Shown: piece after piece, positions 26,201 to 38,200 of the stretch | Layout: each line of letters opens with the position of its first letter | Position numbering within the stretch: the stretch's first letter is position 1 | DNA from: Meghimatium bilineatum | Lineage: Eukaryota; Mollusca; Gastropoda; Stylommatophora; Philomycidae | Assembly: GCA_034231615.1 (NCBI GenBank) | Contig: CM067298.1 | Span: 6,255,799-6,319,798 of the forward strand | Reading direction: 5' to 3' | Length of the DNA: 64,000 nucleotides | Position numbers and translations under genes: made by a program | The notes under the pieces: generated by a model | The model's database searches: none | What the model saw: the letters and a program-made list of their open reading frames with translations, nothing else | What the model was told of the DNA's origin: nothing

Positions 26201-29200
26201 TGTGGAATGAGAGTATGATGGCCGACTTCTGCTGGATGCTATTCCGTGATAATCCAGGCGAAGAATACAACAGAAAATCAAATTCCAAGCATTTTTGAAG
26301 AAACATTCTACATATCTATGCTGTGATGTGAGTATATTTGATTTAGTCTAGAAGATGTGAATCATTTGCTTAATTGATGTTTGCGATTCTCGAAAAAATA
26401 CAGCCAAGTTCAGTGAAAACTAACATCACTCATAACTTTAAAACTTGACGTGATAGAAAAAAACTGATACCAGATCTGAAATCAGCGCCAAAAAATCCTT
26501 TAGAAAAGTGTATTTTGGTTTCAGATGATTAAAAAAAGTTTTATTTTGTTGCCTTGTGATGATGTTTTATTAAGTTCCAAGTAAACTAAAAGAGATGGTT
26601 TTTTGTGTGTAATAAGATGATGGTTCGTTAAGTTCCAAGTAAGTTGTAAATAGATGGTTTCGTTCTAATAAGATGATTTTTTGTTAATTTCCAAGCCTGG
26701 TGTTCTTGCAGCTCCTAACATGACTCGGAAGTGGAAGTTGAGTCGATACTTGCTCGCCTCATCTGTGGAACATGGACATCATTAACATTAAATATATCTC
26801 AAAAGTATTTTTAGGGGGGGGGGAAGAGCGAGGGGGAAAAATGACCTTAGAACATTTTGATCAGATGCTCTTTGTAGTCATATATGCTTTCATTATCTTT
26901 TTTTCTATCTTTATTTTTTTCTCTCTCATTTGCTCTCTTTCTCTCCCACCATTCTCTCTCCCCCTTTCCCTCCCCTCCCTTTCCCTCATTATTTCTTTTC
27001 ATTCTCCCACTTCGCTCCCTTTTTCTCATTTGCCGCCCCCCCCCAAGTAAAAATGCTTTTGAGATATATATAATGTTGGTGCTGTCCATGCTCCACAGAT
27101 GAGGTGAGTAAGCATCGACTCAACTTCAACTTCCGAGTCATGTTAGGAGCTGCAGGAACACCAGGTGGTCCTCCATATTCTCCTATAGAAGTGAAAGAGA
27201 GTTATAGAGAGAAGTTTATCCCACCAGAAATCAGTATGGTCAACTACCTGATGACAAAAGTGAGTATTATATTTGTTTGTGCAGTTTTCATTCATCTAAA
27301 TGTCTTTCTGTCTACTTCTGCATTCTCAAACTCCTGTAGATTAGCAGCATGTAGTCCAGGAATTGGAATACATTGTTTTATGGCTTACATCTTGGCTGCA
27401 TTGTCTGTACCTATCAGCTTGACACATCTGACTTTAGCATGGCTTCTGTGTGACATTGACCATCTATGGAATGGTGCAGGCAATCTCATGTTAAAAACCC
27501 AAGTCACTGTTTATAATATATGTGGCTGGTTGTGTAGCCAGAATTTATTTTGCTCTGCTGATCTGCGCCAGCAAACATATGCATAGTCTTTCTGTCAAAA
27601 GTTATGATGTTTCAAGGTTGTGCCGTGCTGTTTGTACTAATCAATCTAAAATGATCTGTCTAACTTGATGAATATATAAGATTGTGTCTTACTGTTCAAA
27701 TTGATCTATCTAAATATATTTCTATTGAAAGATATGCAGATTCTTCTTCTACGCTCATATTCAAACTCCAGACTGGATCTCTCTTGTAGCAGGACAGTGA
27801 TACTATTAGATTTCCAGTAGGAAGTAGTCCAGGGGCTGAAAATGCATTGTGTGGCCGTTTTATTTACACCCATGGCCTGACACATCCGTTTTCAGTGTAA
27901 TATGTAGATTTTTAAAGATGATTTGATTCATCCAGAAAATAATTATTACAAGTGATTATTATAAGTAATATAAATTCCAGATGATATAGTAATGTTTTAC
28001 AAATAAGACACAATCACACCCAAAAAATAAATAATTGTCTTGTGAAATGTCATGGACATTTTAATGTTCATTTACTGTTGGTGGGATAGAATACCAGATA
28101 GTGAGGTTCTGATAAAAGCCAAATCTGTAAGTGGGGTATACACACAACACAATACTGATATGGGCACATTCATGCTGAGCATGTCATTTAGTCCATGTGA
28201 AAAAATTACTGTATTGAGTATATCAAAAGACAGCAAGTAACGTGGTTTGGTCACCTTATGAGAATGAACCCAAACCAAATACCAATACGAGCATATAACA
28301 AAATAATATCTGGATATGGAGATAGATATAGACTAAGGAAATGGATAGAGAACATCACCATCACCTTGAACAAACATGGACTCAACGCATCCTAGGCAAC
28401 ACATCTGGCCTTGGAACAAAACTCATGCTTTCACCCTTAATGGCAGGTGTGACATCATTGACTCATGTAGACAAATTCTCCTGTTGGCAATATTGAAACT
28501 GGGACTACATCATCTATAATACTTTCAGCTTGTGCCATCCATGACATACCGTGCTTAATTCTTACAGAATGGCATTCAATTCAATCAAATCATGGCAGGC
28601 TTTCAGAAAGTAATTATCACTTTTAGAAGGGAATATAGGAAATTACACACCTTGTAAGATCAAAGTGAATGATATAATATTAAAACAGGTCCACCAAATT
28701 CAAATATCTAGGTACAACGATTACAGCAGATGGAAGAAATTCAACAGAAATAAGATGCAGAATAGGACAAACAAAAACAACATTCAGATAAATGAAAAAT
28801 ATATTGTGTAATATGACCTTGTCATTATAGTTGAGAAAGAGAGTTCTGCAGATCTATATAACCCCTATACTAACATATGGGTGCGAGTCTTAGACAATAA
28901 ACAAACTGAAAAGTGGGAAATTAGAGGCAGCAGAGATGTGGTTCTACAGAAGAATGCTGAGAATACCATGGACTGCCAGAAAAACTAATGTAGAGGTGTT
29001 GAAAGAATCAAATGCGAAACGAACCTTAATCAACAATATAAGAAAAAGGCAATCTTCTTTATGTGGCCACTTCACGAGACAGGCAGGTTTGGAGAACATA
29101 ATCACAATAGGCAAGATTGAAGGCACCAGAGACAGAGGGCGACAACATGAGAAAATATTAGACAGTTTGACAACCTGTCAATGCAAGGAAACAACGTCCT

Positions 29201-32200
29201 TGATACATAATACTGTGGACAGAGAGCTGTGGAGAGCCATGACCGCCTACACCAACCTGCATAGCACCTGATGATGATGAGAAGGGAATATAAAAAGTGG
29301 GAAAATTGAAAAGCAGACATGGAAATTGATCAGCTGATTGCTGATAACTGTGAAAATGATGGTATCATTATGTTCACCGATGTCTGTGCATCGTGGTAAG
29401 AAGTCTAGATGGGGCTGTGCAGTCAGCTATCATGGTAGAGTTGGTGCCGAGAACAGCGGAGAATGTGGAACAACTCCATTAATTATGAGGGTGAAAGTTA
29501 ATGCCACGCCTGTGTTTGTGGTAATGAGAGAGCAGACAGACTGGCATCGCAGGCACTAATAGACGGGGCGTTAATAATGTATAAGGGGGATGTACTGAGA
29601 CTGCTTCATGAGTGCCTGCTGAATGTGAACACTGTAGTTGTTGAAACATCAAGGTGGAGATTTGAAGAATTCTGTATTAATTGTGGTAGTAGTAGAATAG
29701 GATGTCTACAGTGAGACATGAGAAGAATGTTTAACCATCTGGCCACATGAAGCATCAATATGCTTACTATCCCTCAACTTTGAATATTTATTTTTGAAGA
29801 CAACGTTCTGGAAAGAATACATCACTTGATATATATAAATGAAAAATGTATATTATATTTTTGTTCCTAAGAAAAATGTCAAATATTCTTTCTTTTTAAA
29901 TTATTGCAAACTAAATAAACATCTAGCACAGTAATCAGTGCTTATACTGATGACTCAGCTTTAATGACCACCTGTTGGTGCCGAACATTGTATCTATGTC
30001 AGTGACCATGATGGATCTGCCTACAAGGTTTGTGACTTGAGATAATTGCTCAAATTATGAAGCTGAGACTGAGGCCATCTAGACAGCCATTTAAATAGTA
30101 CATCAACAGTGTGATCTCATGGAACAAAAACCATCAGACTTTTTACTGACTACATATCAGTTCTGGAGGCACTTAAACAGACTCCATGTGAGAATCAGGA
30201 TGTTTTCTACACAGCAAGAGCAGTACAAGGTGTTATATCCACATATTTAGCCAGAGTGACACAACAATGGATCTCTGAACTTAGCAATCTTGCAGGTAAT
30301 GAAACAGCAGACAGACTTGCAAAAATAGGTGCCACAAAGCAGCAAAATGAATAATCCTGCAATATAAAAACAGTTCAATAGATTCTCAGACACATCACTA
30401 AGGACATATGGCTTAACCTTTAGGGCTCTGACTTAAAATTACGCAATATCCCCCCTGGGCCTGACTTATTTTTTGGAAAATTTGCGTTATTGATGGTGGG
30501 TGTTTTGAAAACATCATAACTTTTTTGTTTTAAAATATATCAAAATAATTTTTGCACATCTAAATAAAGGAGTGAATAGTGAATATAATCATGGTTTTGT
30601 TTTTGTTGTATGTGTGATATAACAGTTGTGAGCAAGTTGTGAAGTTGAAAATTCGGGCGGAAAACGCAAAACACCATTTTCAAAATCGCAAATATATCTT
30701 CGTGACGACCCTAATACATGAGCAATGTGTGGCAACATTGATAATTTCCTCATAAATACCTATACTTATTGTATATATATTGTTTTATATCCAAATTAAT
30801 ATAATATTAACTAAAAAAAAATAATAATACATGAAGAAATCGCATATAACGTCCGTCCGGTAAACAATAGGCCTAGCCCGACACGCAACGTAATTATTGT
30901 CCATGCACACACGTGGCACCCCTGATACATATTATTTTTGTGTTTTTGAATTGATACACAAATATTCTTATCACATAACAACATATTAAACACTAAAAAC
31001 AACAATTAGAACATGTAGTCACGATCACTTACCCATGCCACGCGGTACTCAATTTGATAGTAAAATACGGCCGAAAATGGCTAAAGTCGCTCTAGAAATG
31101 TGTTGACAAATTCAACCGTCTTTCTGTCTCTTACAATCGTAATGTGTAAAGGAATTTGGCCTTTAAACTGACGTATTCCTAGCTTCGTGTGGCGGGAATT
31201 CTACGTCATATAAGCTTTAACTTCGTGAAGTTCCGTACTCGGGAATGGAGCGATATCGTATTGCGCATGATTGCGACCACAGGCAAGGTGGGACGCCCAC
31301 GCAAGGCACAATGTTGCGACCATAGTACCCTAAAGGTTAACATATAGACAAGTGAAATGGGCTGACTGATTAAAATGTATGTAGTGAAATGACATGACCA
31401 AAGGACAATGACAACATAAGCAACCTCTGCAGAAGAAACCAATCCCTTATCTTTAAGTTTTAAACAGTACAGGGTAGAGTCAATAACCATTTAAACCATA
31501 TTAGACCCCAACAACTACTCTCACCTCAACAAAACAGCCAAAAACCTCCTTATTGTTTGCCCTTCTCATACTGCAAGGAAATAATTGTACACTTAGCAGT
31601 CATAACTTACTGTGTAGATCACTAAGTCAACTTCAGAAGACCACACTTTTTTTTAAGAATGACATTGAGCTGCCAAGAGTAGAACTACTCAGTAACAACT
31701 GAATATTGACAAAAATAGCAAACTATATAGTTATTCATGATTATAATTATTTTATTCTTGGATTCTAATAGCCATTTGTAGCATCAGTGCATGCAGTTCT
31801 GGAGTACGACTCTGATGACTTCTTCGAGTCGGAAGATGAGTTGTCGTCTGATGAAGATGATGACGATGATGATAAGAAAACACAACGTCCGACTTCGCTG
31901 TAAGTTACTTTTTACTTTTTCTTATAAAGTTTAAGCTATTTGTTATGAACACACATTGCAAATAGACAGACATATAAGTTTTCAATTTGTCCCACTTGAT
32001 ATTAAATGATATGTCTACTTATACTTCATGTGACTCAATGATTCAGAATTCTGATCACTCTAAGCAGCATGTAATGACGATCTATATTTAACATTGACTC
32101 TCCCTAGTTGCAGCATAGATTCATTATAAATCCCAATATCCACATCTAGCAGATGGTTATTAAGAAATGTGTGCTGATCCCTCTTATCCAATGTTAAATG

Positions 32201-35200
32201 CAGCTGACCAGGGCAGTATATGCATATAATAATAACAAGATCACTTTTTTCAGTATATCAATTTTTCTATAATCTGCCAAGCATTATTATACCTTTATGG
32301 AAGCTTTGCCTCATCAGTTGGATGAATTTATAGGTGTATAAATGAGAAGTTATTATAGTTAGTAGTTGGATCATCGTCACTGCACTCCGGACAAGTCCAT
32401 AGGTGATCAGATCTCTCATTGAGTGTATCCACCTTTACACGTTGACTGGTGTTCCTAATATGCTGTTACTTGACCATCATTTTTTTCTCGCCCACGAAAC
32501 CGCTCCTATCTAGCGATACCACATTTTAAACCAAGCTTCCTTATTCTAGTCATGGAACAAGAGTCATCTTCACTTATACAGTCATTTGTTCGTGTGTTTT
32601 CCAGCAGGGCGTTGTAAAATGTTGTCCCGATCCATCGCTCCACCAACAGCCATAGTAGCTGCATATGATTGCCTTCATATTCTTATTACATTCAAGATTG
32701 TTTCTCATATATGTTGCTGGTCCCAAAAGGGAAGCAAAGAATAGTGACACATTTGACATTCCATACAAATTGTATTGTATACGCGACTAATGAGGTATTT
32801 GACCTGCATAGCGTATCATATACGTGACTAATGAGGTTTTGAGGTGAAGTTGGCTGTCACATCTTAAAGTAACCCTGAAGTCATGTGTAGAGCCGATAGG
32901 TCTGGTTATTACAGCTAAGCTGTAAACCATGACACAACACATTCCATTCTCCAGATTACATCCTGATAATCTGCAGGAGTTTGAGAACAAATACAGAAAA
33001 AGAAATCATTTGCTAATTTGACTTTTTTGTAATGTACAAGTATACAGAGATCCCTATAATTTTGTAACGTACAAGTATACAGAGATCCCTATAATTGTGT
33101 AACGTACAAGTATACAGAGATCCCTATAATTTTTGTAACGTACAAGTATACAGAGATCCCTATAAGTTTTGTAACTTACAAGTATACAGAGATCCCTATA
33201 AGTTTTGTAACTTACAAGTATACAGAGATCCCTATAAGTTTTGTAACTTACAAGTATACAGAGATCCCTATAATTTTTGTAACGTACAAGTATACAGAGA
33301 TCCCTATAATTTTGTAACGTACAAGTATACAGAGATCCCTATAATTTTGTAACGTACAAGTATACAGAGATCCCTATAATTTTGTAACGTACAAGTATAC
33401 AGAGATCCCTATAATTTTGTAACGTACAAGTATACAGAGATCCCTATAATTTTGTAACGTACAAGTATACAGAGATCACTATAATTTTTGTAACTTACAA
33501 GTATACAGAGATCCCTTTAACTTTGCTTCTACTATTGTTTCTCTGGGTCAGTGGATCTGTCTCAGTAATTGATATTCTGTGTGTTCTTCAAGTATGTGCT
33601 GAGCAGTTCACATTTACAGCTAACATATTTCAGATCTCGCAGGGCCAACACGGAACATGGTGATCCAGAATCATATAGTTGGTGCCTTATACGCTATGCT
33701 GTTGTCCGGTCCGTCATCAGCAATCTCAGTACATTCCTGCCTCAGATTGGAATGGAACAAACAGGTCAGTACCTCAGAACTGCATGAACAATTATATTTT
33801 CAGCTTACCATAGATAATTTCTTACAAAAATTTCAGTCAAGCTTTCTTTGTACAATTCTCATGTTATGATAGAACTGTTGCCATTCTTTCTTTGAGTAGT
33901 TCTCGTGTTATGATAGAACTATTACCATTCTTTCTTTGAGTAATTCTCATGTTATGATGGAACTGTTAACACTATTTCTAAGTGTATGTCTCATTATGAT
34001 GGATTGTGTTATGCTCAGAACAAAAACAATGGATAGAACACAATGTAGCCATGAACACAAAACATAATTATAAGAAAACAATGTGGTCTAAAAACACCAG
34101 ATATGCATGCTGTTGCATTTGTGGGTCTCACCAATGACCCACTAGACAAACCACCTATGCAACAGAATACCTTAGTGGATGACATGCTGTTATATTGAGA
34201 TTATCTTCTTATAGAAGCTTCATGGCACGTCATCTATACAGTTATGCTTCTCATGCTTTTATTTTGTTGTTGCAATGTATTTTATGCTTTGTTATTTGTA
34301 TATATGTATGCACTCTTTGTGGTTGGGAGGGAGCCAGAGATGTACTGCGTAGTACTGGTGAGGAGGAAACTGACAACACTGTTTTTTTCTATGGCTGAGG
34401 GCCATCATAGAACCACAGTGACTCAGGACGTGACAATCCTTTTGACTTGAACATTTGATTGCATGTCTGGAACAGTAGAGAAGTTCGGCATAACCAGTAG
34501 TCATTTGATGCCGGGAATGAGCACAGTATTAGCTGCAGTAGCTCAGAGCAGTGCATAGGTTGAAACCTACCTTCTTGGTGGTGTGATAGTTATTCTCTGG
34601 CCCGGGGTGGGCTGAAAATCCACAGACTTCCCAGCAATATAATGCCATTTTAATGGCATTGGGTCAAAGGGCATGAGCCCATGGACTGCTGGATCAGCAA
34701 CCAACCAACCAATCAAAAACACCAGACACAATGGGTAAAAAGCAGTGGGGTCCAAGAATAGAAGATATAATTTGTGAAAGTGGTGCAGTTTGAGAGTATA
34801 AGACATAATGTGTGAAAATGGTGCAGTCCAAGAGCACAAGAAACAATTTAGAATAAATACTGTTATCAAACAATACAACAATTAATGCCCACAGATGGAA
34901 TGAAAAATGCAGGAAGTAAATTGTTTTCTTAACATCGTGGCAAGAGGCCTTTGAGTAAAAAAAATAGCTATGCCGGTAGCCAAGGAAGACTTGATTCAAC
35001 TAAAAGTAGGTGTGATTAATAGCTACACCCTGAGTCATGTCTTGAAGAGAACATAGCACTTATGAACTGATGGTTTAACTACAACAACATATAAATAGTC
35101 TCCACACAACATGTAGGGACTTTAACATGAAGATAAACACAGAAAAAAACTGAGGTAATGTCAATCACAAAACAGAAAGAAACACCACTATTCTAATCAA

Positions 35201-38200
35201 TGATCAACAACTTAAACATGTGAAGGAATTCACTTATCTTGGAAGTATCATATCATCGAATGGGAAAAAACACCAAAGAAATCCAACATAGATGCAACAT
35301 AACATACTGGATCTTTGAGCAGATGTCCCCTATTTTCAAAAACAAATATGTGAACATGAACACCAAAACTGCACTATATAAAATCAACATACCATCACTA
35401 TGCTACCAATGTCAAACATAGACACTAACAACAGAATCCAAAAGAAAACTTGTTACAACAGAAATGACTTTTCTACTTAGAATCCTGAGAGTAACAATAA
35501 GAGACAGAATCAGGAATGAAAACATCAGAACTAAGGTTAGACTAACAAACACAATACCAATCCTTGATTACACCAGAAGACAACAGACTAAGTAGTTTTC
35601 GCATGCTTCCAGACTACTATCAGACAGTGCCCATCAAAAAGCATTACTATACACATGTTGTTCGTCCATCACAAGTGATGATGACCATTTGTTACATCCA
35701 CTTTTGAAAATTCAATTTTATTTATGTCCTTGATTATGAGTTCGTAGATGGCTAATGAGCCCTATTCGAGCTGTAAATGTCCTTGGACAGTTTGGACATG
35801 GAATGACGACTGTAGACGGATCTTGGTCTATCCGTGACTTTCTAGCTGCTCTCCGCTGTTGAGCTGCTGCATTTCTCTTCTTTTCACAAGATGATGCGCT
35901 CTTTTTTATTTTAGAACACCATGTAGATCTATTTTGTGCAAGTTCTTCCCATGTATCGTGGTCTATTTCAAAGGCTTTCAGTGAGTTCTTTAACGAGTCC
36001 TTGTAGCGCTTCCTTTGGCCACCTTGAGATCGTATACCCTTCTCTAGCTCACCATAGAGAAGTATCTTTGGCAGACGATGGTCTGGCATACGCACCAAAT
36101 GACCTGCCCAACAAAACTGTGTCTGCATCAGGATCGTTTCAATGCTTGGGATACCAGTTCTATCAAGGACAGTGGTATCTGGAATCTTGTCTTGCCATCT
36201 GATGTTCATAACTTTTCGGAGACAATTTGTATGAAAATTATTGAGTTTTTTCACATGACGTCTATACACAGTCCATGTTTACTAGCGTATAGCAGCACTG
36301 GAAGTACCACTGCTCTGTAAACTTTCAGCTTAGTCTGTACGTTAATGCCATTTCTACGCCAAACATTTGCGTACAATCTGCCGAAAGTACTGATTGCTTT
36401 GGCAATCCTTGAATACACTTCACCGCCGAAGACGGATGTGTTGGGCCATTGGCGCAAATAAAACGGCAACACAACGCATTTCCATTCTCTGGACTACATT
36501 CAACTGGAAATCTTGTAGGATCATTGTCCTGTTACAAGAGAAATCCAGTGGGAGTTTGAGAATGAACGCTGAAGAAGAAGAAGAAGTATACACTTCATCA
36601 TCAACGTTGGCATTTCCATACAAAGCTAGGGGCAGACCTTGCAAACGGTGGATTACAGAAATAAAATAGTCAACAAAAAAACATATATGAAGCACATAAA
36701 ACAGCCATCTCCAGAGAACTCTTCCACCCCTGATGCTGCAAGGCATAAAGAGGTATAAAACAAAAAGAATAAGAAAGATAAAACTGATGTGTGATGTGTC
36801 GTGGCAATTATCTGTTGACTAACTAACATGTGCCTGAACAACATACAAGAATTTCAGGGAATAGCACTGAATATATCATACTGGAAAACAACCATTCCTT
36901 CTTTATTGTATTATTTATTACCAAACGACAGGTCATAGACATAGAACAGGGGTTCTGAAACTTGGGGGGGGGGGGGGTAGTTTTACACCCCTAGGTGGGT
37001 ACTTGAGGTGATTTGGGAATTTCACGCATTAAGGCATGATTGCTTTTCATTAAAAACATAAACGTGTTGCAAAGAAATATATATTAAGAAAAAGGCAAAA
37101 GAAATAATGACTATTGTTTCGTGTATTTTATTTGATGTTAATCCTGTATTATAATGAAATTCATGTCCCAGAAAACACAAGAAATTGTATCAACATATCT
37201 AGATAGAAATTGTATCAACATATCCAAATACACAATGATGTTATTTATTGAACAAATATTTGTAGATTTGTTTCCCAAGATGTGGTTGAAAATGTGGTAT
37301 CTTCTTATATTTGATGTTTGTGGTTGGTTCTCAAACTCCTGCACATTAGCAGTATGTACTCCTGAGAATAGAATGCTTTTTGTCATGGTTTACAGCTGTG
37401 CGAGATTACTGCATCTTTTTGCCTGACACATCCAATTTCAGCATGGCTTTTGGATCACTTTAACCCTGTATGGGATGGGACAGCCAACTCTATCTCATAA
37501 CCTACTTAGTTATCGCTGAAGGTAAACAGTGTTGCTATTCTTTGCAACCCTTTCATTCGGGCATGGCAACACATTGACAGCTGTTAAACAGCTGTTTGTA
37601 GAATTATTCCACACTACGTTGTTGAAATATTGGGGTCGTATTTGATGATTAAAAGTTGGGGGGGGGGGAGTGGAGACATAAGGAATTTATAATATTCTGG
37701 GTATGAGGTGTTAGTGGGAAAATGTTTGGGAACCACTGATGTAGAACTTTAGAGTTATATGGACCAATATGTAAAGGATTCGCAGAGAGCATGCCGTAGA
37801 GAGCTGTAAAAGTATCTGAAACAAAGACATTAAGAATTATTTGTGCGAAAAAGTGTATATTTTGTTTGGTAGCATTGTTTTTAACAACTAATGTTATCTT
37901 CTTAATTATTTGTGTCTGCAAGAACTGCCCAACGTATCCCCATCTCTGCATGCTATCATGAAGATTCTAGAGCGGTGGGAGGAAGTTCTACAGTCCAAAC
38001 TGGACCGTTTTAGTGGTCCATCTGACAGCTACATTCCAGGTCTGACAATAGATGGCATGTCTGGTCAACCGCTATCCAAGCTGCAGGCTCTGCTTCTCCC
38101 TGAGAATACTCCGTTTGTGTAAGTTTGACTGTTATTTAGCAATCTTGTTGAAAGAAAAATGTACATTATTACAGTTGATCAAGAGACTTTTCTTAACAGG

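Larger units (their letters stand above)
24178..26558 (+). mobile_element. 2.4-kb DNA transposon with intact ORF
   Basis: The ends are inverted: cacaaggcaac at 24178-24188 against gttgccttgtg at 26548-26558, and a longer diverged inner block at 24240-24286 against 26440-26486 (gctgatttc...aatctg, agtttttttct.ccacgt). It lies within a tandem repeat whose units flank both sides. No clear target duplication: left flank ends ..ccaata, right begins atgatg. The element carries one intronless gene. Intact ORF, clear termini and interrupted repeat together suggest recent insertion. Confidence 0.82.

Noticed and set aside
34533..34575. Functional tRNA gene
   Set aside because: Box A- and B-like motifs only; no complete cloverleaf or acceptor stem, so treated as a SINE head.
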